DNA of 64,000 nt, taken from the NCBI RefSeq assembly GCF_024722015.1, contig NZ_JANQBD010000026.1, positions 55,232 to 119,231 on the forward strand, given 5' to 3'. The stretch is from Paenibacillus radicis (ex Xue et al. 2023) (GTDB lineage: Bacteria > Bacillota > Bacilli > Paenibacillales > NBRC-103111). This document shows positions 1 to 9,574 of this stretch, in pieces. Each line of letters opens with the position of its first letter. Positions within the stretch are counted from its first letter, which is position 1. Position numbers and translations under genes: made by a program. The notes beneath the pieces are model-generated. The model was not told the origin of the DNA, ran no database searches, and saw nothing but the letters and a program-made list of their open reading frames with translations.

Positions 1-942
1 TTTCAATGGAGTAAGGATAAGGATGGGAATCTAGTGTACGGGTCTATTCAGCCGTCAATTAAGGAAGCGCTTTCAAAACTTCGTGATTGGATGTCCAAAG
101 GTTATATTGATCCCGAGGCAGGTATTAAGGATAAGAACAAAGCAACGGAAAGCTTTGTTAACGGTTCTGCAGGCTTGGTAGCCGGTGAATATCATATGTA
201 TCCGGTACCGTTGCTGGACACCGTTAAAAACAACGCAAAGGCGGAATTTAAACCGCTCTACCTTCCGGCTGGACCAACCGGAAATATTGGTAGAGTTGAG
301 ACGCCGATGGTTAAGAGAGGCATTCTCTTCAGCAAAGATTTTCAGCATGTAGATGCCTGGTTCGCCTATTACAAGAAACTATTCGAATACCAGTTCTTCG
401 TTAAGGATTCCGAGTTTTATTTAGGCAACCACGAGGGGTATGACTATGTAATGAAGGACGGCAAGCCGGTTTACCAGCAGTTCGAGCAAGCCGGAATTCC
501 CAAAGAGCAGTGGCCGCTGCCTGATGGGAAGACGCCGATTGAAGCCAAGGCCTATGCTTCCCTCATTGGTGGAACGAATTTGAACAGACCGTACTCCTAC
601 GATGAAGGAATTTTAAAATTTGCCAATGACCCTAAAGCGGTGCCTGCTAATCCAATCGAGGACAGCATTAAGGATAGAGTGCCTGTTCACCAGTTGGCCG
701 GCAAGATCCGAATTGAACAGAATAAATATGATTTGCCCAATGAGTTCAAAGGCTCGCCAACTAAGACGATGAGGACGAAGCTGGAGCTACTTGAGAAAAT
801 GGAGAAGGAAACCTTCAACCAAATTATTTATGGAAAGCTCCCGGTCGATGCCTTCGACAAATATGTTGCCGACTGGAAGGCTAGCGGCGGAGATGAGATA
901 ACGAAGGAAGTCAATGAATGGTATAAATCGTTAAAGAAATAA
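1..942 (+). CDS. Carbohydrate ABC importer solute-binding protein, C-terminal part (cut by window edge)
   Basis: The frame is open from base 1, so only about 313 C-terminal residues are present; the start, lipobox and N-lobe lie outside the window. The sequence matches the large binding proteins of the LplA type (about 500-560 residues in full) that capture an oligosaccharide at the outer membrane face. Supporting traits are the aromatic-rich lobe, the stretch around 'FEYQFFVKDSEFYLGNHEGYDYV', and an ending of the form 'VNEWYKSLKK', as in the other large binding proteins of this window. It sits 95 bp upstream of an LplB-type permease, with a stable hairpin between them. The substrate cannot be read from the sequence. 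Family is confident. Confidence 0.88.
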   Translation, partial: FQWSKDKDGNLVYGSIQPSIKEALSKLRDWMSKGYIDPEAGIKDKNKATESFVNGSAGLVAGEYHMYPVPLLDTVKNNAKAEFKPLYLPAGPTGNIGRVETPMVKRGILFSKDFQHVDAWFAYYKKLFEYQFFVKDSEFYLGNHEGYDYVMKDGKPVYQQFEQAGIPKEQWPLPDGKTPIEAKAYASLIGGTNLNRPYSYDEGILKFANDPKAVPANPIEDSIKDRVPVHQLAGKIRIEQNKYDLPNEFKGSPTKTMRTKLELLEKMEKETFNQIIYGKLPVDAFDKYVADWKASGGDEITKEVNEWYKSLKK

Positions 943-971
943 GATGAATCTAATAGCAAGCATAAGTAGGT

Positions 972-1004
972 GAGCCTGCAAACTATTTCGGCCGCAGCAG
1001 GCTC
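972..1004 (+). terminator. Intercistronic hairpin between binding-protein and permease genes
   Basis: A perfect 8-bp stem (GAGCCTGC at 972-979, GCAGGCTC at 997-1004) is followed by GCCTCTTTT. It is a weak or partial intrinsic terminator, or a 3'-end stabiliser. In SBP-first transporter operons such an element lowers permease expression relative to the binding protein; that role here is inferred. Confidence 0.6.
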
Positions 1005-1037
1005 GCCTCTTTTGCTTAAGGAAAGGTGCTGAAAATC

Positions 1038-2000
1038 ATGAGTGAACTGATCCGACCAATCACCGGTTCCGAGTCTGCCGCTGCGGCTAAGAAACGATCC
1101 AAATTTATGTCATACATGAGGCAAACCTGGAGCTTTCATTTGCTTCTGCTGCCTGCCCTGATCATCGTCATTATATACCAATACGTCCCGATGCTAGGCA
1201 TTGTTATAGCTTTTAAAGAATACAAACCTTGGCTTGGCATCATGAACTCGGAGTGGGTCGGGCTGGACCATTTCAAATATTTGTTTACGTACCCTGACAG
1301 TGTTCAGGTCATCATCAATACAATTATTATTTCTTCCTTAAAAATCAGTACGAATATTGTAATTCCATTCATTTTTGCCCTGCTGCTTAACGAGGTGCGA
1401 AAAACTTATATAAAACGCTGCATTCAAACACTGGTGTACTTGCCTCATTTCTTATCATGGGTTATTCTCGGAGGCATCTTAATTGATTTGTTGTCGGTAA
1501 AAACAGGCATAATTAATCGCTTTATCGAACTGCTCGGGTTTCCGCCGGTGTTCTTTCTGGGGGATGGCGATTGGTTCAGGGTTACGGTTATTGTCAGTGA
1601 TGTGTGGAAAGATTTCGGGTTCTCAGCCATTGTGTATCTTGCAGCCTTAGCCGGTATTAATCCTGCCCTTTATGAGGCTGCGGAAGTCGATGGGGCCAAC
1701 CGCTGGGAGCAAACGATGTATATTACGATACCCTCCGTCCTGCCTATTGTTGCTGTAGTGACGACGCTTGCACTTGGGAAAATATTGGATGGAGGCTTTG
1801 ACCAAATTTTTAACCTGTATAACCCGCTGGTTTACAACAAGGGTGACATTATCGATACATTCGTTTACAGGGTTGGTCTTGTCGGGGGGCAGTTCAGCTT
1901 TGCTTCAGCTGTCGGCTTATTCAAATCATTGATCGGATTTATACTTGTTGTTGTTTCGTACAGACTAGCCTATAAATTTGCGAATTATCGAATATTCTAA
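1038..2000 (+). CDS. Carbohydrate ABC transporter permease, LplB type
   Basis: First of two permease subunits of an oligosaccharide importer, about 320 residues with six predicted membrane spans; the first is near residues 27-50, ending at 'YVPMLGIVIAFKEY', typical of LplB/YtcP-partner proteins. The cytoplasmic EAA loop that docks the ATPase reads 'YEAAEVDGANRWEQTM', about 100 residues before the end. An ATG at 1038 preceded by AAAGGTG is preferred over an in-frame GTG at 1026, which lies inside that ribosome site. The partner permease starts 17 bp downstream. No ATPase gene accompanies them, so a shared MsmX-type ATPase encoded elsewhere is expected. Confidence 0.92.
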   Translation: MSELIRPITGSESAAAAKKRSKFMSYMRQTWSFHLLLLPALIIVIIYQYVPMLGIVIAFKEYKPWLGIMNSEWVGLDHFKYLFTYPDSVQVIINTIIISSLKISTNIVIPFIFALLLNEVRKTYIKRCIQTLVYLPHFLSWVILGGILIDLLSVKTGIINRFIELLGFPPVFFLGDGDWFRVTVIVSDVWKDFGFSAIVYLAALAGINPALYEAAEVDGANRWEQTMYITIPSVLPIVAVVTTLALGKILDGGFDQIFNLYNPLVYNKGDIIDTFVYRVGLVGGQFSFASAVGLFKSLIGFILVVVSYRLAYKFANYRIF

Positions 2001-2016
2001 AAGCGGGTGAGCAGCC

Positions 2017-2892
2017 ATGTATAAGTCATTACCTTATAAAATATTTTCATACTGTAACCATGCTTTATTGACTGTATTGGCGATCTTGTGCATTTTACCC
2101 CTGATTCATGTATTTGCCATTTCTTTAAGCTCGAGTGCCGCAGCGACTGGAAATATCGTCACCTTTTGGCCAGTGCAATTTACGTTTGAGGCCTATGCGG
2201 AGACATTGGGCAACAGCAACTTCCTGCATTCATTGTATATCGGGATTAAACGTGTTGTATTAGGCACCTTCATCTCCATGCTGCTTGTTGTTTTGGCGGC
2301 TTATCCGCTCTCCAAGGAGGAGACGAAATTTCAGGGGCGCACTGTCTACGCTTGGCTGTTCGTGTTTACGATGCTGTTTCATGCAGGACTTATTCCCACC
2401 TATCTGGTTGTAAAAGGAACGGGGCTGATGAACACGATCTGGGCGCTCGTTCTGCCTGGGGCGGTAAGCGTGTGGAACCTGATTCTGATGCTCAACTTCT
2501 TTCGCACGATTCCGAAGGAGCTGGAAGAAGCTGCTCTAATGGATGGAGCCAGCCACCTCCGAATTTTGTTCACGATTTATTTGCCTATATCTATGCCTTC
2601 CGTGGCGACACTATCCTTATTTGCTATGGTGACCCATTGGAACGCCTGGTTTGACGGAATGATTTACCTATCCAACGCGAAGGACTATCCGATATCGACC
2701 TTTTTGAGATCAATCATTGTATCGGAAAATTTCTCAGTGTTAGGTCTTACTGAAGATGAGATCAAAAATATTTCGCCGCGTACGGTCAAGGCATCTCAGG
2801 TGTTTATTGGTGCATTGCCGATCCTGCTTGTATATCCCTTTTTGCAAAGATACTTTGTGAAGGGCGTTATTGTCGGCTCCGTTAAGGAATAG
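2017..2892 (+). CDS. Carbohydrate ABC transporter permease, YtcP/LplC type
   Basis: Second permease subunit of the first importer, 291 residues and six predicted spans. The EAA loop reads 'LEEAALMDGASHLRILF'. The C terminus 'YPFLQRYFVKGVIVGSVKE' is the hallmark ending of YtcP/LplC proteins. It begins 17 bp after the LplB-type gene, behind AGCGGGTGAGC, and must heterodimerise with that protein. A two-component sensor gene follows about 110 bp downstream, the usual Paenibacillus order for importers controlled by YesM/YesN pairs. Substrate unknown. Confidence 0.92.
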   Translation: MYKSLPYKIFSYCNHALLTVLAILCILPLIHVFAISLSSSAAATGNIVTFWPVQFTFEAYAETLGNSNFLHSLYIGIKRVVLGTFISMLLVVLAAYPLSKEETKFQGRTVYAWLFVFTMLFHAGLIPTYLVVKGTGLMNTIWALVLPGAVSVWNLILMLNFFRTIPKELEEAALMDGASHLRILFTIYLPISMPSVATLSLFAMVTHWNAWFDGMIYLSNAKDYPISTFLRSIIVSENFSVLGLTEDEIKNISPRTVKASQVFIGALPILLVYPFLQRYFVKGVIVGSVKE

Positions 2893-3003
2893 ATTTTACT
2901 CAAAGCAGGGGTAAGTCATTTATTTATCCCAGAAATGGTTGTGTTCCCAAGGTGCCTATGTACAATAACAGTAAAGAGTATTTTACAGGGAACAGGTGAC
3001 GGG

Positions 3004-4749
3004 ATGCCTAGGATCATGCTAAAAAACATCAGTATTTTCAGCAAAATTATGATCATTATAGGATTAATGCTAATTCCACTGCTGCTGATGTTCGCTTATT
3101 CCAACCAAGTGAGCATGAATGTGGTCAAGTCTGAGATTGAGAAGTCTAACGTGAACCGTCTTTCTTTTTTTCTGAATCAAATGGATACGAATGCTGAACA
3201 GCTCTCCAAAGTTGCTTTTACACTGGGAAGAGAGCCGGAGGCTATCAAATTTCAGTCGATTCATATGTCGTATGACCTGTTCGATACCATCCAAATCAGG
3301 CAAACCTTAATGGAAAAAATCAATTTGCAAAGCGCATCCTACAGCTGGACGAATAAATTATCAATGTATTCACCGAACTTAAAGCAACTGGTTTCTACAA
3401 ATCCATCCGAGAACTATGATCTGGACTATTTCAAGAGCCATATGTCCTCGGATTGGACCTACCGACCGATCATGCGGGACAATGGCAAGCAAAACTACTT
3501 TTACCGGTATTCTACTGAGCCTTCGCTCTTATTCAGCGACCTGAGTAATGTTAATTTGATTATCGAGGTAGCTTTTGCAGCACATAATATCGAACGGATG
3601 CTCGATCAGTTTAAAGAGGGGAGTATTGGAGACCCATTTTTTTATAATGACAACTACGACCCCATTATGAACGCTACGGCCAATCAGGAAATTATTCAGG
3701 AGCTCGTAGGCTTGCTTAAACACGAAAAGCTGCTTCCTTCGGGCAGTCAGGTCATCGAAGTCAAAGGAATTAAATATATGCTTAACTATGCCAAATCGAA
3801 TTCGCTGGACTGGTATTTAGTAGATGTGGTTCCGCTTCAGAATGTACTGGCGCCCATCACGACCAGCCGGAATCTATTTTATACAACAATCTCCATGCTG
3901 CTGCTGACCAGTATCTTAAGTTCTTATCTTTTGTTCAAAAATGTACAGGTTCCGATCACCCGGTTAATTGCAAGTGTAAACCATTTGAAACGGGGCAATT
4001 TCTCCACGAGATTGACGTATCAAGCAAACAGAGAGTTCACCATTTTGTTCAATCATTTTAATAATATGGCTGAGCAGATTCAGGATTTGGTAGAAAAGGT
4101 GCTGCGTGAAAAGATAAGGGTAAGAGACGCTAATTTAAAGCAGCTGCAATCCCAAATCAATCCCCACTTTTTATACAACTGTCTGGCCTTTATTCAAAGT
4201 ATGGCACAGCTCGAAAACAAGCAGGCTATTATTGCTATGACCCGACACCTAAGCAAATATTACCGGTATACGACCCGGATAGAGCATCAGGAGATTTCGC
4301 TTGCAAGTGAATTGGAGTTAATAACCAATTATTTGGAAATTCAAAAGCTGCAAACCCGCAGGCTGGAATACTGCATTGATGTGCCTGAGACGATGAAAGG
4401 AAGCCTGATCCCGAGACTGCTTGTCCAACCTATAGTGGAAAATGCTATCATACACGGTATTGAGTGCAAAGCCGGTATAGGGACGATCATGATTACAGGC
4501 TGTGAGACGGAATCCATCAGCACTCTGACCATAGAAGACAGCGGAATAGGGACGAGTCTGGATGAGATAGCGAAGTTTAACGAGAAGTTCAGCATAGATA
4601 GGGGCGAGGAGATTGGGCACGGGATGTGGAATGTTCATCAACGGCTGCGGCATCAGTTTGGCGGCCGATCGGGTGTACTGGTTTCCGAGTCCGTGCTGGG
4701 AGGCTGGAAGGTTACTCTGACCATGGAAAAAGTTAGCGTCTCTGCTTAA
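3004..4749 (+). CDS. Membrane sensor histidine kinase, YesM type
   Basis: Sensor kinase of a two-component pair, about 581 residues. One membrane segment lies near residues 15-32, then an extracellular sensing region (dCache-like) to about 288, a second span near 290-312, a HAMP linker, the His_kinase domain with phospho-acceptor motif 'QINPHFLYN' (His near 386) and a HATPase domain with N-box 'QPIVENAIIHG' and 'EDSGIGTS'. It probably senses an extracellular sugar and phosphorylates the regulator encoded 37 bp downstream. The start is uncertain: ATG 3004 or ATG 3016 place the first span sensibly, whereas an upstream GTG at 2935 would add a non-hydrophobic tail. Confidence 0.92.
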   Translation: MPRIMLKNISIFSKIMIIIGLMLIPLLLMFAYSNQVSMNVVKSEIEKSNVNRLSFFLNQMDTNAEQLSKVAFTLGREPEAIKFQSIHMSYDLFDTIQIRQTLMEKINLQSASYSWTNKLSMYSPNLKQLVSTNPSENYDLDYFKSHMSSDWTYRPIMRDNGKQNYFYRYSTEPSLLFSDLSNVNLIIEVAFAAHNIERMLDQFKEGSIGDPFFYNDNYDPIMNATANQEIIQELVGLLKHEKLLPSGSQVIEVKGIKYMLNYAKSNSLDWYLVDVVPLQNVLAPITTSRNLFYTTISMLLLTSILSSYLLFKNVQVPITRLIASVNHLKRGNFSTRLTYQANREFTILFNHFNNMAEQIQDLVEKVLREKIRVRDANLKQLQSQINPHFLYNCLAFIQSMAQLENKQAIIAMTRHLSKYYRYTTRIEHQEISLASELELITNYLEIQKLQTRRLEYCIDVPETMKGSLIPRLLVQPIVENAIIHGIECKAGIGTIMITGCETESISTLTIEDSGIGTSLDEIAKFNEKFSIDRGEEIGHGMWNVHQRLRHQFGGRSGVLVSESVLGGWKVTLTMEKVSVSA

Positions 4750-4786
4750 CATCTTCTTTACATAGTTCTCAGAGGAGGGGCTGTGC

Positions 4787-6427
4787 ATGCTGCAGTTGCT
4801 GATAGTAGATGATCATCCGGATCAGGTTGAAAGTATGGCTCAAACGATTCCTTGGTGTAATTACGGTATTGAAGCGGTCTACAAGGCTTATTCCGCGCAT
4901 GAAGCGCTCGATTACATCAAATCCCGTGCAATCGATATTATGATTACCGATATCCGGATGCCTGAGATGAATGGATTGGAGCTGATCCGATCTGTTCGTG
5001 CTATTTCCGAGAAAATAAAATGCGTGCTTATGTCCGGCTTCAGTGACTTTGAATATGCGAAGCAGGCGATTCAATATAAAACCGCAGGTTATTTAATGAA
5101 GCCTGTTGATACCCAAGAATTAACGACGCTTATCGAACAAATTCATGTGGAGTTTCAAAACGAGTGGAATGTTAATGAGGTGGTTCAGAATGCACTGTAC
5201 ACCTTGCGTGAAAACATTCCTTTTCTGCGTGCTCAGTTATTAATGGATTTATTGCAAGGAAGACAACTCTCGCATTCCGCCTTAGGCAAAAAGATGAAAG
5301 CGCTGAATCTTTCATTTGCAGCAGAGGATGAGGTGTGCATGATGGTAATCCGGTTGGATGGGGATTCTGCCGCTAACGATGAAGAGAATGTCTCGCTGCT
5401 GGAATATGCGGTGACGAATATGGCGGAGGAGGTATTCGGGGAGGCTTTCACTCTGTGGCATTGCAAAGATGCTGATGGTCAGTTGGTGTTTCTGGTAAGA
5501 GCCAATAAACCGTGGGAGCAGCAGCCGCACCAGGAGCCTACGAGGGAAGCTTATCTCAAACAAATGGAATTGTATGCAGAGGAATTGCAAAAGAAAACCA
5601 GGGTTTATTTGAAGCGTAAAGTGTCCGTGCTCCTCATGAACCAATGGATGCGTTTGTCAGGACCGATTGCTTCTATGTATCAAGCTGCTGCTGCTGGAGT
5701 ACGCAAGCATCTGGGCGGCGACAAGCAATTTGTGGCCGTTGTGTCTGGTGACATGGAGATAGTACAAGTAGGTGCTCTTCAAACCTTGTATGAGCCGCCG
5801 CTGCTGCTGCATTTGCTGGAAACAGGACGCTGGGAGCTGGCGAGTGACCGGCTGGAGCTGATTTTCGCGGAGCTGGCTGTTAAATGGAGGGAATCACCGG
5901 AGTATTTAAGCGAAGCCTTTTTCTTCATCGCTGGAGCCTTTATGCGCATCTCTCATAAAAACGGCAGGCCGCTGCAGAATCTAATTGGTGACTACGGAAT
6001 GAAATTGCAGCAGAATCGTCCGTTCTCCTCGCTTAACCAGCTTCGCGATTGGGTAGTTCATGTGTTTGAGCTGCTCAAGGGCGAGCATCAGAAGGAATCG
6101 CTTGAATCCAAGATGACTGTGGTCGAACGTATTCAAGCTTATATTGGGCAGCACATGGACGGGGATGCCTCATTGCAGGCCATAGCTGACCATGTCGGTC
6201 TCCATCCAGCCTATATATCCAAAGTGTACAAGGTTGAAACCGGCTGCTGCATCAGTGATTATGTGATGAAGATCAAGATGGATAAGGCGGTTGAGCTGTT
6301 AAGAAACAAGAATGAGAAGGTTTACAATATTGCAAGCCAATTGGGGTATCAAACTCCCCATTATTTTATTAAGGTGTTCAAGAAATATTATGGGATGACA
6401 CCCCAGGAATTTAAGCTGAAGCAGTAA
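4787..6427 (+). CDS. Response regulator with AraC-type output domain, YesN type
   Basis: Partner of the preceding sensor kinase, 546 residues. The receiver domain covers about residues 1-120, with acidic pocket residues in 'LLIVDDHPDQ' and phospho-acceptor Asp in 'MITDIRMPEMNG'. A long variable middle region follows, then two AraC helix-turn-helix units over the last 100 residues ('LQAIADHVGLHPAYISKVYK' and 'YNIASQLGYQTPHYFIKVFK'). An AGAGGAGGGG ribosome site precedes ATG 4787. It most likely activates the adjacent importer genes and the catabolic genes that follow. The middle region has no motif I recognise. Confidence 0.93.
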   Translation: MLQLLIVDDHPDQVESMAQTIPWCNYGIEAVYKAYSAHEALDYIKSRAIDIMITDIRMPEMNGLELIRSVRAISEKIKCVLMSGFSDFEYAKQAIQYKTAGYLMKPVDTQELTTLIEQIHVEFQNEWNVNEVVQNALYTLRENIPFLRAQLLMDLLQGRQLSHSALGKKMKALNLSFAAEDEVCMMVIRLDGDSAANDEENVSLLEYAVTNMAEEVFGEAFTLWHCKDADGQLVFLVRANKPWEQQPHQEPTREAYLKQMELYAEELQKKTRVYLKRKVSVLLMNQWMRLSGPIASMYQAAAAGVRKHLGGDKQFVAVVSGDMEIVQVGALQTLYEPPLLLHLLETGRWELASDRLELIFAELAVKWRESPEYLSEAFFFIAGAFMRISHKNGRPLQNLIGDYGMKLQQNRPFSSLNQLRDWVVHVFELLKGEHQKESLESKMTVVERIQAYIGQHMDGDASLQAIADHVGLHPAYISKVYKVETGCCISDYVMKIKMDKAVELLRNKNEKVYNIASQLGYQTPHYFIKVFKKYYGMTPQEFKLKQ

Positions 6428-6516
6428 GGGAATGAAACTTTAAGAGACCAAGCAAAGTGGTATGACCTTAAAACATTTGTATATTTATCCGCTTGGATTC
6501 CTTTTAAACTGAATAT

Positions 6517-6534
6517 ATGTAAACGATTTCGTTT
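6517..6534 (+). promoter_or_regulatory. cre-like or LacI-type operator upstream of the dehydrogenase operon
   Basis: The stretch ATGTAAACGATTTCG fits the loose catabolite-response consensus TGNAANCGNWNNC. It also contains a perfect inverted repeat AAACGA-TT-TCGTTT at 6521-6534. It lies 24 bp upstream of the dehydrogenase start and just after a possible -35/-10 pair (TTGGAT at 6493, TATGTA near 6516), a position suited to repression by CcpA or a LacI-family protein. Confidence 0.5.
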
Positions 6535-6557
6535 GAAAATTGGAGGAGGACACCCGT

Positions 6558-7526
6558 ATGAAATTAGTATCCACTTATCCGTTTGACCAAAAACAGCTTG
6601 CCGAAATGGACAGCAAAGGAATTACCGTGAAGCTTTTTAAAGGAGAGCAGGATCTCATACAGTCTGATGAATATACAGATGCCGATATCATTATCGCCAA
6701 TCACCGCACGCTGCAGCAAGATTTTCTGGAAAAATGCGAGAAAGTTAAGTGGGTTCAGGTGGCTCATATCGGAATCGAGCGGCTGCCTATGGATTATTTG
6801 AAGGAAAGAGGAGTAACGGTGATTAATGCGCGCGGTTCTCTGGGACTGCCGATTGCGGAAGATATATTATGCAAAATGCTCATGCTTTCACGTAAAAGCG
6901 TCAGGGTCGTAAAAAATCAATTCGATCATATATGGGGAAATACCGGTGGGGGTTTTATTAATCTATATGGTAAAACGGCAGGTATTATAGGTGCGGGGGA
7001 TGTAGGCACAGAGACGGCGATTCGTGCCAGAGCATTCGGTATGAAAGTTATCGGCATCAATACAACCGGAAATGAGCTGCCCGAATTTGATGCTATGTAT
7101 AAGCCTGAGCAGCTAAATGAGGTCATAGCCCAGAGCGATTATATTATTTTGACGCTTCCGCTAACCGATCAATCGGTCAATTTGCTCGGCGAAGAGCAGT
7201 TCAAGCTGATGAAGCCGACCGCTTTTATTATCAATATTTCCCGTGGAGCTTTAATTAATGAAGAAATTTTGCTGGATTATTTGCAAAACAAGAAAATTGC
7301 CGGAGCCGGCTTGGACGTATTTGTGGAGGAATTTAAGCTCGGTAAGCTGCCTGCCGAAAGCCCGTTCTGGGAGCTGGACAATGTCCTCATTACTCCTCAT
7401 TGCGCAGGAGGCGGAGATCAGTTCCATCAACGGTTCTCAGCAGGCTTCATGCATAACCTGGATTTATTCTTACAAGGTAAAGCCGATGAAATGATTAACG
7501 TACGACAATTCGGCAAAGGGTATTGA
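6558..7526 (+). CDS. D-2-hydroxyacid dehydrogenase family oxidoreductase
   Basis: NAD(P)-dependent dehydrogenase of about 322 residues. A Rossmann motif 'GIIGAGDVGTETAIRA' lies near residue 140. The family's catalytic Arg is in 'NISRGALINEE', and the His is in 'LITPHCAGGG' near the C terminus. It would interconvert a 2-hydroxyacid and a 2-ketoacid, possibly an aldonate or uronate-derived acid. ATG 6558 is chosen because GGAGGAGG stands 8 bases upstream; an in-frame TTG at 6540 overlaps that site. It is followed after 13 bp by the GHL6-type gene, so the two are almost certainly co-transcribed. Confidence 0.88.
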   Translation: MKLVSTYPFDQKQLAEMDSKGITVKLFKGEQDLIQSDEYTDADIIIANHRTLQQDFLEKCEKVKWVQVAHIGIERLPMDYLKERGVTVINARGSLGLPIAEDILCKMLMLSRKSVRVVKNQFDHIWGNTGGGFINLYGKTAGIIGAGDVGTETAIRARAFGMKVIGINTTGNELPEFDAMYKPEQLNEVIAQSDYIILTLPLTDQSVNLLGEEQFKLMKPTAFIINISRGALINEEILLDYLQNKKIAGAGLDVFVEEFKLGKLPAESPFWELDNVLITPHCAGGGDQFHQRFSAGFMHNLDLFLQGKADEMINVRQFGKGY

Positions 7527-7539
7527 GGAGGCGTTTCCC

Positions 7540-9549
7540 ATGGCATGGTGGAGCAGAAACAATCTGCGCTTGATCCAAAATAACCTTCGCGAAACAGACT
7601 CGAATCTTGATGTGGATAGACTGATCGGAGAGCTCCAGGAGCTCTCCGCCAACGTACTGATGATGAATGCCGGAGGAATTGTTGCCTTCTACCCGACCAA
7701 GCTTGAATATCATTACCGTGCGGCGGGCCAGCAGAAAGACATGTTGAAGGAAGCCATCGAGAAGGCGCATGCGGCCGGAATGAGGTTCATTGCCCGATTT
7801 GACTTCAGCAAAGCTCATGAGAGTATTTTTGCCAAGCGGCCCGAGTGGTTTTACCGCACGAAGGAGGGCAAGGAGGTTAATTATCACGGCATTGTCCATA
7901 CGTGCATCAATGGCTACTACCAGCGTGAGTACTCGCTGCAGCTGATCGACGAGGTCATCTCCAATTATGCGGTGGACGGCATCTTCTTTAATATGTTCGG
8001 CTACCAGACCCGCGATTACAGCGGTCATCATTACGGTATTTGCTTTTGTGACAGCTGCAAGGACCGGTTCCGGGAATGGTCGGGAGGCTTGGAGCTGCCG
8101 CAAAGCGAGAGCTTAAACGATCCGGTGTATCGCCAATATAAGGCGTTCCAGGATGCGACGACGAAGGAGATGCTGGATCGAATCCATGACTTCGTGAAGA
8201 GCAGGTCTACGGATATTGCGATCTCCACGTACAACGAGCACAAGGTGGATATTGTCCGTAAAGAATCGAACACGGACCCGGTTCGTCCGCATCCGGTGTG
8301 GCTGTATTCAGCCTCCGAAAATGTGAAATCGCTGGAAGATTCATGGGACGATAAGCTGATCAGCAACTGCTGCATCAATGCGATTGACTTGATTCACCGG
8401 TTTACCGCCGTGTCCAAGCATGAGATGAATATCCGCCTGAAGGAAAGCCTGGCGAGCGGCTCAGGATTGGACTTCTGCATTATCGGCGTGTTCGAGGATT
8501 ACCCGGACCGTGAGAATTTGCCGACGGTAGCGGATATATTCAAGTATCACAAGGAGCATGAGGCATACTATGGAAGCTTCCAGAGTGCAGCTGATGTGGC
8601 ATTGATCAAGCCTGGGGGACCGGCTCCGGCGAATATGAAGGAGTACCAGGGCTTGTTCAAGATGCTCAAGGAACGGCATATCTTGTTCGATGTTATTCAC
8701 GAGAACAATCTGCTGAACAAGAAGCAGGACTTGAGCCGGTATCAGGCGGTGCTCATTCCGGACATTCCCGAGCTGGGAGCAAGCGAGCTGGAAGTGCTGG
8801 AGGAGCTGTACCGCGAAGGCGTACAGCTGATCGGCACGGGCCGCTCCTTCACCACAGGCGCAGCAAATGAAGCATTCCTACAGCGCATATTCGATGTGCG
8901 GCCGGTCAGCCTGCAGGTGTACGAGCGGGAAGCGGCATATTTGCAGACAGCGGATAAAGCGCTGTTCAAGAGCTTCCCGGAGCGGGACTGGATGTTTCTG
9001 AAGGGCCCCTTCCGCGAGCTGGAATTCGGCCCGCAGGCTCAGAAGCAGCTGCCGTTTGTCGCGCCGTCAACGTTTGGTCCGCCGGAACGCGCCTCCGGGC
9101 ACCGTATTTCTGAGGACTGCTTCGGCGCGTCGATCCGCGAGGATGGCTCCTGCCGAGCCATCTATGTACCATGGCAGCCAGGTGAGTTGTATTATCGGTA
9201 CGGCTATGCCGACCATAAGCATATCGCGCTGGATTTGCTGGACTACGCCGTAGACGGAAAGTATAAGCTGACGACGAACGCTCCGCAAAATGTGGAGGTG
9301 TTCTTCAACAAGCTGGATGAGCAAACGTATATTCTGCACCTGCTGAACCTGTCGGGATTTAACGGAGTCACTTATTTTGAGCCGATACCGGTGTATGATT
9401 TGGAAGTTACCCTTCATGGTATCGGGGAATGTAGACAGGTGAACAGCTTGGTAGAACCGACTGCGGCAGCATATTCGATGGTTGGCAGCGATGTGACCCT
9501 GCGATGCCGTGAGCTGAAGGATTTTGCGGCTATCGTTATACAGGTATAG
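7540..9549 (+). CDS. Putative glycoside hydrolase, GHL6-type TIM barrel with GATase-like domain (copy 1)
   Basis: Cytoplasmic protein of 669 residues with no signal peptide. The N-terminal half looks like a (beta/alpha)8 barrel of the hypothetical glycosyl hydrolase 6 class, with 'NVLMMNAGG', 'FIARFDFSKAH', 'DGIFFNMFG' and a conserved Cys cluster 'CFCDSCKDRF' near residues 168-177. The middle (about 340-470) resembles the beta-galactosidase trimerisation (GATase-like) domain, and a beta-rich C terminus follows. A hydrolytic role on an imported saccharide is inferred; no activity is established for close relatives that I can name. GAGGAGG precedes the ATG. Bases 7561-9452 are nearly identical to 18508-20399. 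Confidence 0.75.
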   Translation: MAWWSRNNLRLIQNNLRETDSNLDVDRLIGELQELSANVLMMNAGGIVAFYPTKLEYHYRAAGQQKDMLKEAIEKAHAAGMRFIARFDFSKAHESIFAKRPEWFYRTKEGKEVNYHGIVHTCINGYYQREYSLQLIDEVISNYAVDGIFFNMFGYQTRDYSGHHYGICFCDSCKDRFREWSGGLELPQSESLNDPVYRQYKAFQDATTKEMLDRIHDFVKSRSTDIAISTYNEHKVDIVRKESNTDPVRPHPVWLYSASENVKSLEDSWDDKLISNCCINAIDLIHRFTAVSKHEMNIRLKESLASGSGLDFCIIGVFEDYPDRENLPTVADIFKYHKEHEAYYGSFQSAADVALIKPGGPAPANMKEYQGLFKMLKERHILFDVIHENNLLNKKQDLSRYQAVLIPDIPELGASELEVLEELYREGVQLIGTGRSFTTGAANEAFLQRIFDVRPVSLQVYEREAAYLQTADKALFKSFPERDWMFLKGPFRELEFGPQAQKQLPFVAPSTFGPPERASGHRISEDCFGASIREDGSCRAIYVPWQPGELYYRYGYADHKHIALDLLDYAVDGKYKLTTNAPQNVEVFFNKLDEQTYILHLLNLSGFNGVTYFEPIPVYDLEVTLHGIGECRQVNSLVEPTAAAYSMVGSDVTLRCRELKDFAAIVIQV

Positions 9550-9574
9550 ATCTGGAAATGGAGGGTATGAAGCG

